DNA from: Mycobacterium sp. ACS4054
GTDB taxonomy: Bacteria; Actinomycetota; Actinomycetes; Mycobacteriales; Mycobacteriaceae
DNA length: 64,000 nt
Assembly (NCBI RefSeq): GCF_001667275.1
Contig: NZ_LZHV01000017.1
Span: 1-64,000 of the forward strand
Direction of reading: 5' to 3'
The translations under genes were made by a program, and so were the position numbers. Under the pieces are notes generated by a model. That model saw nothing but the letters and a program-made list of their open reading frames with translations, did not search any database and was not told where the DNA came from. Of the stretch, positions 1 to 9,809 are shown in pieces (the first letter of the stretch is position 1; the number at the start of each line of letters is the position of its first letter).

Positions 1-114
1 CCCCCCCAAACCGGGCCCCCCCCCCCCCCCCGCGGGGGGGGGGCCCCCCCCGGGGGGGGGGGGCCCCGCCCGGGGGGGGGGGGGCGGCGGGGGCCCGGGG
101 GGGGGCACGCCCGG
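1..114. other. G/C-only low-complexity contig edge
   Basis: This stretch is almost entirely runs of C and G, with only a few A residues and no T. It codes for nothing recognisable and has no codon structure. It ends abruptly where normal mycobacterial coding sequence begins. The most economical reading is an assembly or base-calling artefact at a contig end rather than biological sequence. Confidence 0.7.
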
Positions 115-128
115 GCGCTAGCTAGCGC
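115..128. repeat. 14-bp perfect palindrome at the end of the flavin oxidoreductase gene
   Basis: The sequence GCGCTAGCTAGCGC equals its own reverse complement. It contains the TAG stop of the minus-strand gene that follows and touches the low-complexity edge. It could be part of a terminator hairpin or a point where assembly failed. There is no T-tract. Confidence 0.5.
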
Positions 129-1723
129 TTACCGGTCGTCAGCGAGAACACGGCGCGGCGCAGATTGCGGCGCGGCCAGCCGGTCATCCCCTGGGCGGCC
201 AACGCGGCGTTGGCCGCGTTGCGACCACAGGCGCCGTGCACCGAGCCCCCCGGGGTCGCCGACGCGCTGCCCAGAAACAGCCCCTCTACCGGGGTTTCGG
301 CCCGGCCCATGCCGGGCGCCGGGCGGAATATCAGCATCTGCTGCAATTGCGCGGTGCCGCCGTTGAGCGCGCCCATGTGCAGGTTGGCGTCGCTGGCCTC
401 CAGATCCGACGGCCGCTGCACCGTGCGGTCGATCACCGCCGACCCGAAGCCCGGGGCGTGCTCCTCGATGACCCGGTCCACCCCTTCGGCCAGCCGGTCG
501 GCCGACGCGTCGTCGGCCACGTTGCGCGGCAAATGCGTGTAGGCCCAAACACTTTCGGTACCGGCTGGCGACCTGCTCGGGTCGGCCGTGGTGGTCTGCC
601 CCAGCAGCATGAAGGGGTGTTCGGGCACCACCCGGGTGTTCAGGTCGGCCATCCAGCGGACCAGCCCGTCACCGTCGGCCCCCAGGTGCACGGTGCCCAC
701 CTCGCACAGGCTCTTCGCCCGCCACGGGATGGAACTCCCCAAGGCGTAGTTGACCTTCACCACGGGCGGGTCCCACATGAAGTGTTCGAGGTCGCGTAAC
801 AGCTTGGGCGGCAACGCATCGCTGGGCAGCATGTCGCAGAACAGCCGCGGGGCGGTGACGTCGGCGACGATCGCGCGCCGCGCCGCGACCGTGCGCCCCT
901 CGGCCGTGGTGACCCCGACCGCGCGGCCGCCCTTGACCTGGATGCGGGACACGTTCTGGTTGCATTCGATTCGCGCGCCCGCCGAGCGGGCACGGCTGAC
1001 CAGGGCGGCGGTCAGCTGCCCCGAGCCCCCGACGGGCACCGGCCAGCCGCAGTCCTGGGCCAGCATCGTCATCAGGAACCCCATGGCGCCGCTGATGGGT
1101 GCGTCCGGCGGGACGTCGGCGTGCATTGCGTTGCCCAGCAACAGAACTCGCGGCGCCTCGCCGGCAAACAGCTCGCTGGCCATGGTGTTGGCCGGCTGGA
1201 CCAGCAGGCGCGCCACCCGCAGCGCCTCGGACGTACCGAGTTTGGCCAGCAGCCGCATCAGCGGACGCACGGGCGGGAAGGGTGCCAGCATCGCGTCCAG
1301 CAGCGGCGCCTTGATCCGCTGCCACAGCTCCACCAGGCGCCACCAGTTGTCGCCGTCGGCCGGTTCCCGCCGTGCGAATTCCGTTGCCGTGCGCGCCGGG
1401 TCGGGATAGACGATCGGCGGGTCGTCGTCGGTCGCGTTGCGCGGATGCCCGACCACCGCCGGCGCATGCGACCACCGCAGGCCGTGGTCCTGTAGCCCCA
1501 GCGCCGAAATCGCGGGCGAGGCCACGGTCATCGGGTAGTAGGAGCTGAACAGGTCGGTGATGTAGCCCGGCGTCAGCTCGGCGCTGCGAACCGCGCCGCC
1601 GGGTTCGGGCTGGGCCTCGAGCACCAACACGTCCCAGCCCGCGTCGGCGAGCATCGAGGCGGCGACCAGTCCGTGGTGTCCCGCCCCGATGACGACGGCG
1701 TCGGCGCTGTCCCGTGCGCTCAT
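122..1723 (-). CDS. Phytoene desaturase-like FAD-dependent oxidoreductase
   Basis: This 533-residue protein has an N-terminal dinucleotide-binding fold with GAGHHG at residues 13-18, followed by a conserved acidic residue in VLEAQPEPGGA. A C-terminal FAD-contacting segment (GLFLGSASATPGG, then HGACGRNAA) is typical of the CrtI/phytoene-dehydrogenase-like amine oxidase superfamily. The substrate cannot be inferred. The ATG at 1723 is chosen because it overlaps the stop of the upstream SRPBCC gene by 4 bases (ATGA), implying translational coupling. Its TAG stop lies beside the low-complexity contig edge, so the last few residues deserve caution. Confidence 0.85.
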   Translation of the reverse strand: MSARDSADAVVIGAGHHGLVAASMLADAGWDVLVLEAQPEPGGAVRSAELTPGYITDLFSSYYPMTVASPAISALGLQDHGLRWSHAPAVVGHPRNATDDDPPIVYPDPARTATEFARREPADGDNWWRLVELWQRIKAPLLDAMLAPFPPVRPLMRLLAKLGTSEALRVARLLVQPANTMASELFAGEAPRVLLLGNAMHADVPPDAPISGAMGFLMTMLAQDCGWPVPVGGSGQLTAALVSRARSAGARIECNQNVSRIQVKGGRAVGVTTAEGRTVAARRAIVADVTAPRLFCDMLPSDALPPKLLRDLEHFMWDPPVVKVNYALGSSIPWRAKSLCEVGTVHLGADGDGLVRWMADLNTRVVPEHPFMLLGQTTTADPSRSPAGTESVWAYTHLPRNVADDASADRLAEGVDRVIEEHAPGFGSAVIDRTVQRPSDLEASDANLHMGALNGGTAQLQQMLIFRPAPGMGRAETPVEGLFLGSASATPGGSVHGACGRNAANAALAAQGMTGWPRRNLRRAVFSLTTGKR

Positions 1724-2172
1724 TTCACCTGGCTGGGCACCTTGCGTTCCGCCAGGGCCCCCAGCCGCCAGAGGCATTCCTTGTTGCGCGGGTAGGCCGC
1801 GGCCAACGCGAGCGAATTGGGAACCGCCCCCATCGGGCCTTCGACGGGCACCTCGATCATCTCCACGCGGCAGCCCTGTGGGGTCTCGTGCAGCAGCATC
1901 GTGATCCGCGCGGCGCCCAGCGGCCCCAGGCGGGCGCACAGCACCAGCTTGTGCGGCGGTTCGCTCTCCTCCACCACCGTCGCGTCGTCGATCACCAGCG
2001 GCCAGATGCCGATCGAGTGCCTGATCGAGGACCCGGGCTCCGGCCAGTTCGGATCGACGGCCCGCATGCGGCTATTACCCACCACCCACTGGGTGTAGGT
2101 CCACCCTTGGGCCAGCACTTCCCACACCCGCTCGCAGGGCGCGGCCACGTCCCGCGTCGCAATCAACACCAC
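1720..2172 (-). CDS. SRPBCC (START-like/polyketide cyclase) family protein
   Basis: This 150-residue protein begins with the typical SRPBCC pattern, an ATRDVAAPCERVWEVL strand-helix, followed by alternating strands and a long C-terminal helix. Such proteins form a hydrophobic cavity that binds lipids or polyketide-like ligands, or act as cyclases. The GTG start at 2172 follows an intergenic region of about 130 bases. The gene overlaps the FAD oxidoreductase by 4 bases, so the two probably act on the same hydrophobic substrate; that is inference from context. No catalytic residues can be assigned. Confidence 0.8.
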   Translation of the reverse strand: MVLIATRDVAAPCERVWEVLAQGWTYTQWVVGNSRMRAVDPNWPEPGSSIRHSIGIWPLVIDDATVVEESEPPHKLVLCARLGPLGAARITMLLHETPQGCRVEMIEVPVEGPMGAVPNSLALAAAYPRNKECLWRLGALAERKVPSQVK

Positions 2173-2239
2173 GCGCTAATCCCCCTTCTCGGTTACCGCG
2201 GCGGAATACCCACGAACCGGGCGACGAACCCCATCGGGG

Positions 2240-2267
2240 TTTACCGGTCCGGTGCAGCGGCTAATCT
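2240..2267 (+). promoter_or_regulatory. Candidate sigma-A-like promoter for the small membrane protein
   Basis: TTTACC (2240-2245) and TAATCT (2262-2267) are separated by 16 bases. The -10 fits the mycobacterial TANNNT pattern. The downstream gene has a ribosome binding site about 30 bases later. This is sequence pattern only. Confidence 0.35.
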
Positions 2268-2305
2268 CCCACCGATCGAAAACTCGTACGAAGAAAGGCG
2301 AGATC

Positions 2306-2650
2306 GTGACGCTGCGACGGTTGATCCTCGCTGTGGGCGCCGTGCTGTTGCTGGCCGGTGTGATCGGGCTCTTGGCGCCGGTGTCGATTTCGGACGGCAA
2401 CGGCCATTCGATCGGGTGCGGCAACGCCGTAGCCACGGACCTGTCCGCGGCCAGAAGCGCCAACAACAACAGCGTGGCGAACATCCCGATCCTCAACCAG
2501 GTCGTTCCCCACACCGACTATGTGGCGCAATGCCAGTCGTCGGTGGGCAGCCGGCGCACCTGGTCGATCCCGCTGGCGATCATCGGGCTGCTCGGGATCG
2601 GCGGCGCGCTGCTGACGGGGCGCCAGGGCGCGACGCGCGCGGGCCCCTAG
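2306..2650 (+). CDS. Small two-helix membrane protein, unknown function
   Basis: The 114-residue protein starts at GTG 2306, preceded by a purine-rich AAGAAAGG site. A transmembrane helix follows at once (about residues 4-26). A roughly 60-residue extracytoplasmic loop carries two cysteines (in IGCGNA and AQCQSS) that could form a disulphide. A second helix lies near residues 82-102, with a short basic tail. I do not recognise the family. An in-frame extension to 2252 exists but lacks a ribosome binding site. It is divergent from the SRPBCC gene and convergent with ephD, leaving only 3 bases between stops. Confidence 0.7.
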   Translation: MTLRRLILAVGAVLLLAGVIGLLAPVSISDGNGHSIGCGNAVATDLSAARSANNNSVANIPILNQVVPHTDYVAQCQSSVGSRRTWSIPLAIIGLLGIGGALLTGRQGATRAGP

Positions 2651-2653
2651 GGG

Positions 2654-4414
2654 TCAGATCACCCGCAGCCGCGCGGCGTTACGCAGGCCGGGCGGTGCCA
2701 CGCGCGAAAGACCGTACAGCGCATAGGCTTCCGGCGCGACGGGGCGAATCGGCTTCTTCTTCTGCACCGACGACAGGATCGCGTTGGCGACCTTGTCCGG
2801 GCCGTAGTGCCGCAGCGCGAACATCTTCTCCAGCTGACCGCGGCGCCCGTCGACCCGGTCGCCCTTTCCCGCCGGCGCGTCGAAGCGGGTGGTGTTGATG
2901 ATGTTGGTGTCGATGACACCCGGGCAGATCGTGGTCAGGCCCACCCCGGCGGCGTCCAGTTCGGCGCGCAGGCAATCGGAGAACATGTAGGTCGCCGCCT
3001 TCGACGTGCAGTACGCGCTCAGCGACTGCAGCGGCGCGTAGGCGGCCATCGACGACACGTTGACGATGTAGCCACCGGTGCCGCGGTCCACCATTCGGCG
3101 CGCGAACGACCGGCACCCGTTCACCACGCCGCCCAGGTTGACGTCGAGCACCCGGTCGAACTGCTCGGCCGGGGTGTCCAGGAATCCGCCGGCGTGCCCG
3201 ATGCCGGCGTTGTTGACGACGATGTCGGGCACGCCGTGCTCGGCGCTGACCCGCTCGGCGAACGCCTCCACGGCCTGGGCGTCGGACACGTCGAGCACGT
3301 AGGCGTGCGCGACTCCGCCGCGGGTGGCGATCTCGGCGGCCGTGGCCTTGACGGCCGCCTCGTCGATGTCGCTGATGACCAGCTCGGCGCCCTCCCGCGC
3401 GAACGCGAACGCCGTTTCGCGGCCGATCCCGCTGCCGGCGCCGGTGACCGACACCAGGGTGTCGCCGAACGACCCGCGGGGCCGCCCGACCTGCGCGCGC
3501 AACAGCGCCCGGCTGGGCGGCTGGCCGTCGGCCAGGTCGGCGAACTCGCGTACCGCGGCGGCCATCACCTGCGGGTGGGACATCGGGGAGAAGTGACCGG
3601 CCTTGATGTCGCGACGCCACAGCCGCGGCACGAAGCGCGGCGTGTGGTCGTAGCCGTACGGCCGCACGTACTTGTCTCCGGTGTTGACGATCAGCTGCAC
3701 CGGCACGTCGACGACGGGAACCGGCCGTTTCCGGGCGAAGGACCGAAAGTAGTTGGCGGGGTAGGTCTTTACCGAACGGGCGGCATCGCGGGGCAGCTGC
3801 GGCGAGTGGTGGATCTTCTCGTCGGGGATGTTGTCCACCGCGTTGCGCCGAAGCGCCGGGATCGACAGCGTCAGCCGAAGAAGCAGCGGCGCGAGGACCG
3901 GGATCGAGAAGAACACCATGTAGGTGAGCCGCAGCGCCTGGCTGATCGACCGCGCGAACCTGCGGGGTCGCCACGGTTGGCGCAGTCCGCTGAAGATGTA
4001 GTCGACCAGTTGGTCCTGGCTGGGGCCCGAGACCGACGTGAACGACGCCACCCGGTCACCGGCGCCGGGGCGGGTCAGGTATTCCCAGATGCCGACCGAG
4101 CCCCAGTCGTGGGCCAGCACGTGCACGGGCCGGCCCGGGCACAGCTGGCCGGTCACCGCGGCGAAGTCGTCGGCGAAGCGCTCCATGGTGTACGCCGACA
4201 CCGGCTTGGGCGCCGACGACTCACCAACGCCGCGGTTGTCGTACCGAATGATGCGGAACCGGTCGGCCAGCAGCGGCACCACGCCGTCCCACAGCACGTG
4301 CGAGTCGGGGAAGCCGTGCACCAGCACGACGGTCGGGCCGTCGGGATTGCCCTCTTCAAAGACCGCGATTCGCGCGCCGTCGGCGCTGTCTACGAAATGT
4401 TGTGTTGCCGGCAT
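2654..4414 (-). CDS. ephD: EphD: alpha/beta hydrolase (epoxide hydrolase) fused to short-chain dehydrogenase
   Basis: This 586-residue fusion protein has two parts. Residues 1 to about 300 form an epoxide-hydrolase-type alpha/beta hydrolase, with HGFP at 33-36 (oxyanion hole), candidate nucleophile Asp103 in AHDWGS and candidate His274 in AGHFSP. From about residue 315 an SDR domain carries the cofactor motif TGAGSGIG (324-331) and a YCTSK catalytic motif. In M. tuberculosis EphD (Rv2214c) has been linked to mycolic acid modification, notably formation of oxygenated or epoxy derivatives; that link is literature knowledge. The ATG at 4414 is chosen because a strong GGGGAGG site sits just upstream. 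It is divergent from dlaT, as in H37Rv. Confidence 0.93.
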   Translation of the reverse strand: MPATQHFVDSADGARIAVFEEGNPDGPTVVLVHGFPDSHVLWDGVVPLLADRFRIIRYDNRGVGESSAPKPVSAYTMERFADDFAAVTGQLCPGRPVHVLAHDWGSVGIWEYLTRPGAGDRVASFTSVSGPSQDQLVDYIFSGLRQPWRPRRFARSISQALRLTYMVFFSIPVLAPLLLRLTLSIPALRRNAVDNIPDEKIHHSPQLPRDAARSVKTYPANYFRSFARKRPVPVVDVPVQLIVNTGDKYVRPYGYDHTPRFVPRLWRRDIKAGHFSPMSHPQVMAAAVREFADLADGQPPSRALLRAQVGRPRGSFGDTLVSVTGAGSGIGRETAFAFAREGAELVISDIDEAAVKATAAEIATRGGVAHAYVLDVSDAQAVEAFAERVSAEHGVPDIVVNNAGIGHAGGFLDTPAEQFDRVLDVNLGGVVNGCRSFARRMVDRGTGGYIVNVSSMAAYAPLQSLSAYCTSKAATYMFSDCLRAELDAAGVGLTTICPGVIDTNIINTTRFDAPAGKGDRVDGRRGQLEKMFALRHYGPDKVANAILSSVQKKKPIRPVAPEAYALYGLSRVAPPGLRNAARLRVI

Positions 4415-4527
4415 CGGACCTCCCCGCTTCAACTGCAGTGGCCACACGGTAGCAAGGCCATTCGGGCCGTCCCGGCAATCGCGCGCGGTCGCCCTGGATG
4501 TGTGGCGGCGCGGACGCAGTGACAGGA

Positions 4528-4545
4528 TAGTTTTGAGTAGCTACT
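4528..4545 (+). promoter_or_regulatory. Candidate dlaT -10 element with adjacent palindrome
   Basis: TAGTTT (4528-4533) fits the mycobacterial TANNNT -10 pattern. It is followed directly by the perfect 10-base palindrome AGTAGCTACT (4536-4545), placed where a repressor or activator could touch the transcription start region. It lies about 65-75 bases ahead of the dlaT start codon. Confidence 0.3.
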
Positions 4546-4606
4546 TCAGCGGCTAGCGAGATGTTCGACCCGCCCCGACCCACGAGCGATCGAGGAGTCA
4601 GAAACG

Positions 4607-6403
4607 ATGGCCTTCTCCGTCCAGATGCCGGCACTCGGTGAGAGCGTCACCGAGGGGACGGTCACCCGCTGGCTCAAGCAGGAAGGCGACACGGTCGAAC
4701 TCGACGAACCCCTGGTCGAGGTCTCCACCGACAAGGTCGACACCGAAATCCCCTCGCCGGCGGCCGGGGTGCTGACCAAGATCGTCGCCCAGGAGGACGA
4801 CACCGTCGAGGTGGGCGGCGAACTGGCCGTCATCGGCGACTCCGCCGAGGGCGGCGGTTCGTCGGCGCCGCCGCAGGAGCCCAGCCAGCCCGAGCCGCAG
4901 GCCGAATCCGCGCCACCGGCCCAGCCGGAGCCCGAACCCGAACCCGAGCCCCAGGCCGCGGCGCCGGCCCAACCGGAGCCGCAGCCCGCCCAGCAGCAGG
5001 GTTCGTCCGGCGATGCGACCCCGGTGTTGATGCCCGAGCTCGGCGAGTCCGTGGCGGAGGGCACGGTGACCCGCTGGCTGAAGAAGGTCGGCGACTCGGT
5101 CCAGGTCGACGATGCGCTGGTCGAGGTGTCGACCGACAAGGTGGACACCGAGATCCCGTCGCCGGTGGCCGGCGTCCTGCTCAGCATCACCGCCGAGGAG
5201 GATGCCACCGTGCCCGTCGGCGGCGAGCTGGCGCGGATCGGCAGCGGTTCCCAGGCCGCGGCCGCCCCGACTCCCCCGCCCGCTCCGAAACCGGAACCCA
5301 AGCCCCAACCGGCACCCGAACCACCCAAGGCGGAGGCGAAGCCCGAACCGCAGCCGATCTCACAGCCCGAGCCGGCGCCGAAACCCCAACCCGCGCAAGC
5401 GCAACCGGCCGCCGAGCCCAGCGGCTCGGGCCCGGATGGCGCGCCGTACGTGACCCCGCTGGTGCGCAAGCTGGCCACCGAGAACGGCATCGATCTGGCC
5501 CAGATCACCGGCACCGGTGTCGGCGGCCGCATCCGCAAGCAGGACGTGCTCGCCGCCGCGGAGAAGAAACAACAGGCCCAAAAGGCGCCCGCCCCGGCGC
5601 AGGCACCCGCCGCCGCGCCGGCCGTGGACGGCAGGGCGGCTGCGGCCCCCGCGCCGAGCCCGGTGCCGGCGCTGGCGCACCTGCGCGGCACCACGCAGAA
5701 GGCCAGCCGGATCCGCCAGATCACCGCGAACAAGACGCGGGAATCGCTGCAGGCCACCGCCCAGCTCACCCAGACGCACGAGGTCGACATGACCCGGATC
5801 GTCGGGTTGCGGGCCCGGGCGAAGAACGCGTTCGCCGAACGCGAGGGGGTCAACCTGACCTTCCTGCCGTTCATCGCCAGGGCGGTGATCGACGCGTTGA
5901 AGATCCACCCGAACATCAACGCCAGCTACAACGAAGAGACCAAGGAAATCACCTACTACGACGCCGAACATCTCGGCTTCGCCGTCGACACCGAGCAGGG
6001 CCTGCTCTCCCCGGTCATCCACAACGCCGGCGACCTGTCGCTGGCCGGCCTGGCCCGGGCCATCGCCGACATCGCCGCCCGCGCCCGGTCGGGCGACCTC
6101 AAACCCGACGAGCTGTCGGGCGGCACCTTCACCATCACCAACATCGGCAGCCAGGGTGCGTTGTTCGACACCCCGATTCTGGTGCCGCCGCAGGCGGCCA
6201 TGTTGGGCACCGGGGCCATCGTGAAGCGGCCCCGGGTGATCGTCGACGAATTCGGCAACGAGTCCATCGGTGTCCGCTCGATCTGCTACCTCCCGCTGAC
6301 CTACGACCACCGGCTCATCGACGGCGCCGACGCCGGACGCTTCCTCACCACGATCAAGCACCGGCTCGAAGAGGGAGCGTTCGAGGCGGACCTGGGTCTT
6401 TAG
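4607..6403 (+). CDS. dlaT: DlaT: dihydrolipoamide acyltransferase, E2 of pyruvate dehydrogenase
   Basis: This 598-residue E2 component has two lipoyl domains, with lipoylated lysines at Lys43 and Lys178, each in a VSTDKVDTE motif. Long Pro/Ala/Glu-rich linkers follow. A peripheral-subunit-binding domain lies at about 281-317, and the catalytic acyltransferase domain ends with [14 protein letters not shown] (His568 and Asp572 as catalytic pair). In M. tuberculosis this E2 serves pyruvate dehydrogenase with AceE and Lpd, and also the peroxynitrite reductase complex with AhpC/AhpD. A GAGGAG site precedes ATG 4607. Downstream lipB and lipA make the lipoyl cofactor it carries. At 598 residues it is longer than the M. 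tuberculosis protein (about 553 from memory), mainly in the linkers. Confidence 0.96.
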   Translation: MAFSVQMPALGESVTEGTVTRWLKQEGDTVELDEPLVEVSTDKVDTEIPSPAAGVLTKIVAQEDDTVEVGGELAVIGDSAEGGGSSAPPQEPSQPEPQAESAPPAQPEPEPEPEPQAAAPAQPEPQPAQQQGSSGDATPVLMPELGESVAEGTVTRWLKKVGDSVQVDDALVEVSTDKVDTEIPSPVAGVLLSITAEEDATVPVGGELARIGSGSQAAAAPTPPPAPKPEPKPQPAPEPPKAEAKPEPQPISQPEPAPKPQPAQAQPAAEPSGSGPDGAPYVTPLVRKLATENGIDLAQITGTGVGGRIRKQDVLAAAEKKQQAQKAPAPAQAPAAAPAVDGRAAAAPAPSPVPALAHLRGTTQKASRIRQITANKTRESLQATAQLTQTHEVDMTRIVGLRARAKNAFAEREGVNLTFLPFIARAVIDALKIHPNINASYNEETKEITYYDAEHLGFAVDTEQGLLSPVIHNAGDLSLAGLARAIADIAARARSGDLKPDELSGGTFTITNIGSQGALFDTPILVPPQAAMLGTGAIVKRPRVIVDEFGNESIGVRSICYLPLTYDHRLIDGADAGRFLTTIKHRLEEGAFEADLGL

Positions 6404-6418
6404 GAGGACTGCCGAACC

Positions 6419-7330
6419 GTGGCCAAGCCCGTCATCGCCATCGCGGGTTCATCCGGCCTGATCGGATCCGCCTTGACCGCGGCGCTGCGCGCCGCCGACC
6501 ACCGGGTGTTGCGCATCGTGCGCCGGGCACCGTCGAACTCCGACGAACTGCACTGGAACCCCGAGAGCGGCGAATTCGACGTCGACGCGGTGAGCGACGT
6601 CGACGCCGTCGTCAACCTGTGCGGTGTCAACGTCGGCCAGCGTCGATGGTCGGGCGCCTTCAAGCAGGGCCTGCGCGACAGCCGCATCGCCCCCACCGAG
6701 GTGCTGGCGCACGCCGTTGCCGACGCCGGGGTGGCGACCCTGGTCAACGCCAGCGCGGTGGGCTACTACGGGGATACCAAGGACCGCGTGGTGGACGAAA
6801 ACGATCGGGCGGGAAAGGGTTTCCTGGCGCAGCTGTGCGAAGACTGGGAAGCCGCCACGCTGCCGGCGCAATACGGCGGCGCCCGGGTGGTGCTGGCCCG
6901 CACCGGCCTGGTGTTCGCCCCCGCGGGCGGCGCGTTGGGGCGGCTGCGGCCGCTGTTCAAGACGGGCCTGGGGGCCCGGCTGGGCAGTGGCCGTCAGTAC
7001 ATGTCCTGGATCACGCTGGAGGACGAGGTGCGGGCGCTGCTGTTCGCGATCTCCCATCCCACGCTGTCCGGCCCGGTGAACATGACCGGGCCCGCACCGG
7101 TCACCAACGCCGAATTCACCACCGCGTTCGGCCGGGCGGTCAACCGCCCGACGCCGTTTATGCTCCCCGCGTTGGCGGTGCGGGCCGCGCTCGGCGAGTT
7201 CGCCGACGAGGGCGTTCTCATCGGCCAGCGCGCCATCCCGTCCGCCCTGGAGCGGGCCGGATTCCAGTTCCACCACAACACAATTGGCGAGGCCCTGGCC
7301 TACGCCACCGCCGACCGCGACCACGACTAA
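6419..7330 (+). CDS. TIGR01777-family NAD-dependent epimerase (Rv2216-like)
   Basis: This 303-residue protein has an N-terminal Rossmann fold with [10 protein letters not shown], and a family-typical segment [10 protein letters not shown] near residue 115. The C-terminal part matches the DUF1731 end of the YfcH/SulA-like family ([19 protein letters not shown]). The substrate is unknown for the family. The GTG start at 6419 follows a TAGGAGGA ribosome binding site that includes the dlaT stop, so it is co-transcribed with dlaT and lies ahead of lipB. The order matches H37Rv Rv2215-Rv2216. Confidence 0.9.
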   Translation: MAKPVIAIAGSSGLIGSALTAALRAADHRVLRIVRRAPSNSDELHWNPESGEFDVDAVSDVDAVVNLCGVNVGQRRWSGAFKQGLRDSRIAPTEVLAHAVADAGVATLVNASAVGYYGDTKDRVVDENDRAGKGFLAQLCEDWEAATLPAQYGGARVVLARTGLVFAPAGGALGRLRPLFKTGLGARLGSGRQYMSWITLEDEVRALLFAISHPTLSGPVNMTGPAPVTNAEFTTAFGRAVNRPTPFMLPALAVRAALGEFADEGVLIGQRAIPSALERAGFQFHHNTIGEALAYATADRDHD

Positions 7331-7398
7331 CGCCGCGGCCGAAGTCTTCGCCGGTGCGTGACGCGCATCGCACCCGCCGCAGGGGTAGCGTCGCGAAG

Positions 7399-8097
7399 GT
7401 GATCGATTCCATCCGGGCCAGCCGGGCCGCGATCGACGTCCGCCAGCTCGGAAGCGTCGAGTACCGCACCGCCTGGCAGCTGCAGCGCGAACTGGCCGAC
7501 GCCAGGGTCGCCGGCGGCGGCGACACGCTGCTGCTGCTGGAGCACCCGGCGGTCTACACCGCGGGGCGGCGCACCGAGCCGCACGAACGACCGATGGACG
7601 GCACCCCGGTCGTCGACACCGACCGGGGCGGCAAGATTACCTGGCACGGCCCCGGCCAACTGGTCGGCTATCCGATCATCGGCCTGCGCGAACCGCTGGA
7701 CGTGCTGAATTACGTTCGCCGCCTCGAGGAGGCCCTGATCAAGGTGTGCGGCGAACTCGGCCTGGACACCTGCCGGGTGGACGGGCGGTCCGGGGGGGGG
7801 GTGCCGGGCGGCGACCGGCCCGACCGCAAGGTGGGCGCCATCGGCGTGCGGATCTCGCGCGCGACCACCCTGCACGGGTTCGCGCTCAACTGCGACTGCG
7901 ACCTCGGCGCGTTCGGCACGATCGTCCCGTGCGGCATCAGCGACGCCGGGGTGACGTCGTTGTCGGCCGAGCTGCGGCGCCCGGTGACGGTCGACGACGT
8001 CCGAGCGGCCGTCGCCGACGCCGTCTGCGACGCCCTCGACGGCGCCCTGCCAGTGCGGGAACACCTGCCGACCCCCCGCGTAGCATCGAGGGCGTGA
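7399..8097 (+). CDS. lipB: LipB: octanoyl-[ACP]:protein octanoyltransferase
   Basis: This 232-residue protein transfers octanoate from acyl carrier protein to lipoyl-domain lysines, the first step of lipoate synthesis. Catalytic Cys178 lies in VPCGIS and Lys144 in RKVGAIG. The [11 protein letters not shown] motif is present. The GTG start at 7399 is chosen by alignment with M. tuberculosis LipB (SIR...AIDVRQL). One oddity is a 10-base G run (7792-7801) that gives SGGGVPG, where the family has SG-Val-Trp-(Val/Leu)-PG. Two T-to-G changes would explain both substitutions. The gene overlaps lipA by 4 bases (GTGA). Confidence 0.93.
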   Translation: MIDSIRASRAAIDVRQLGSVEYRTAWQLQRELADARVAGGGDTLLLLEHPAVYTAGRRTEPHERPMDGTPVVDTDRGGKITWHGPGQLVGYPIIGLREPLDVLNYVRRLEEALIKVCGELGLDTCRVDGRSGGGVPGGDRPDRKVGAIGVRISRATTLHGFALNCDCDLGAFGTIVPCGISDAGVTSLSAELRRPVTVDDVRAAVADAVCDALDGALPVREHLPTPRVASRA

Positions 8098-9017
8098 CTG
8101 TCGCACCCGAAGGCCGCAAGCTGCTGCGCCTCGAGGTCCGCAACGCGCAAACCCCGATCGAGCGCAAGCCGCCGTGGATCAAGGTCCGCGCCCGGATGGG
8201 ACCCGAATACACCCAGTTGAAGGGCCTGGTCCGCCGCGAGGGGCTGCACACGGTCTGCGAAGAGGCCGGCTGCCCCAACATCTTCGAGTGCTGGGAGGAC
8301 CGGGAGGCCACCTTCCTGATCGGCGGTGACCAGTGCACGCGGCGCTGCGACTTCTGCCAGATCGACACCGGCAAGCCCGCCGCCCTGGACCGCGACGAGC
8401 CGAGACGCGTCGCCGACAGCGTGCGGACGATGGGACTGCGCTACGCCACCATCACCGGGGTGGCCCGCGATGACCTGCCCGACGGCGGGGCCTGGCTGTA
8501 CGCCGAGACGGTGCGGGCGATCAAAGAGCTCAACCCGTCGACCGGCGTCGAGCTTTTGATACCCGACTTCAACGGCGAACCCGCGCGGCTTGCCGAGGTT
8601 TTCGGATCCCGCCCGGAAGTGTTGGCGCACAACGTCGAAACCGTGCCCCGCATCTTCAAGCGGATCCGGCCGGCCTTCAGCTACCAGCGCAGCCTGGACG
8701 TCATCACCGCGGCGCGCGACTTCGGGCTGGTCACCAAGAGCAACCTCATCCTCGGGCTCGGCGAAACCCCCGACGAGGTGCGCACCGCGCTGGCCGACCT
8801 GCGGGCCGCCGGCTGCGACATCGTCACCATCACCCAGTACCTGCGTCCCTCGACGCGCCATCACCCGGTCGAGCGCTGGGTGCGGCCCGAGGAGTTCGTC
8901 GAATTCTCCCGGCACGCCGAGGGGCTGGGCTTCTCCGGGGTGCTGGCCGGGCCGCTGGTGCGGTCGTCCTACCGGGCGGGCCGGCTCTACGAGCAAGCCG
9001 CGCGCACCCGCGCCTGA
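8094..9017 (+). CDS. lipA: LipA: lipoyl synthase
   Basis: This 307-residue radical-SAM enzyme inserts two sulphurs into protein-bound octanoyl groups. The auxiliary 4Fe-4S cluster ligands are Cys55, Cys60 and Cys66 ([12 protein letters not shown]). The radical-SAM cluster ligands are Cys81, Cys85 and Cys88 (CTRRCDFC). The C-terminal RSSY motif, whose Ser binds the auxiliary cluster, is present near residue 297. The GTG start at 8094 overlaps the lipB stop, indicating coupled translation, so octanoyl transfer and sulphur insertion are produced together next to their substrate protein DlaT. Confidence 0.96.
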   Translation: MTVAPEGRKLLRLEVRNAQTPIERKPPWIKVRARMGPEYTQLKGLVRREGLHTVCEEAGCPNIFECWEDREATFLIGGDQCTRRCDFCQIDTGKPAALDRDEPRRVADSVRTMGLRYATITGVARDDLPDGGAWLYAETVRAIKELNPSTGVELLIPDFNGEPARLAEVFGSRPEVLAHNVETVPRIFKRIRPAFSYQRSLDVITAARDFGLVTKSNLILGLGETPDEVRTALADLRAAGCDIVTITQYLRPSTRHHPVERWVRPEEFVEFSRHAEGLGFSGVLAGPLVRSSYRAGRLYEQAARTRA

Positions 9018-9056
9018 CGGAAGTCGGCCCGATTTGCCGGTACGTATTCTTTGACT

Positions 9057-9809
9057 ATGGCTAAACCCCGCACCGCCGCTGAGAACAAGGCCGCCCGGGC
9101 GCAGGCGCAGGCCGCGCGCAAGGCCGCGGCAAAGGAGCGCCGCGCCCAGTTGTGGCAGGCGTTCAACCTTCAGCGCCGCGAGGACAAGCGGCTGTTGCCT
9201 TACATGATCGGCGTCTTCGTGCTGATCGTGGCCGCCTCGGTGGCCGTCGGCGTGTGGGCCGGCGGGCTGACCACGTTTACCTTGATCCCGCTGGGCGTGC
9301 TGCTGGGCGCGCTGGCGGCCTTCATCGTGTTCGGTCGCCGCGCGCAGAAGAGCGTCTACAGCAAGGCCGAGGGACAAACCGGCGCGGCGGCTTGGGCGTT
9401 GGACAACCTGCGCGGCAAGTGGCGGGTGACGCCGGGCGTGGCCGCGACCGGCCACCTCGACGCGGTGCACCGGGTCATCGGCCGGCCGGGCGTCATCTTG
9501 GTCGGGGAAGGGTCGTCGGCCCGGGTTCGGCCGCTGCTGGCCCAGGAGAAGAAGCGCACCGCGCGGTTGATCGGCGAGGTGCCGATCTACGACCTCGTCG
9601 TCGGCAACGGCGACGACGAGGTGCCGCTGTCCAAGCTGGAGCGCCACCTCAACCGCCTGCCGGCCAACATCACCGCCAAGCAGATGGACACGCTGGAGTC
9701 CAGGCTCGCCGCGCTGGGTACGCGGGCGGGCGCCGCCGTCCTGCCGAAGGGGCCGCTTCCCAACGCCGGCAAGATGCGCGGCGTGCAACGGACGGTGCGC
9801 CGCAAGTAG
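9057..9809 (+). CDS. DUF4191 membrane protein (Rv2219-like)
   Basis: This 250-residue protein has an Ala/Lys/Arg-rich cytoplasmic N-terminus (about residues 1-45), two adjacent transmembrane helices at about 47-90, and a large soluble C-terminal domain. It matches the DUF4191 family, whose function is unknown. The ATG at 9057 (MAKPRT) is preferred over TTG 9051. It follows lipA by 39 bases in the same direction, as in H37Rv. Its stop abuts the stop of the convergent RDD gene with no spacer. Confidence 0.88.
   Translation: MAKPRTAAENKAARAQAQAARKAAAKERRAQLWQAFNLQRREDKRLLPYMIGVFVLIVAASVAVGVWAGGLTTFTLIPLGVLLGALAAFIVFGRRAQKSVYSKAEGQTGAAAWALDNLRGKWRVTPGVAATGHLDAVHRVIGRPGVILVGEGSSARVRPLLAQEKKRTARLIGEVPIYDLVVGNGDDEVPLSKLERHLNRLPANITAKQMDTLESRLAALGTRAGAAVLPKGPLPNAGKMRGVQRTVRRK

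Noticed and set aside
1..114. Telomere, origin or G-quadruplex regulatory region
   Set aside because: The sequence is both C- and G-run, lacks any repeating unit and stops abruptly at coding sequence, so an artefact is more likely.
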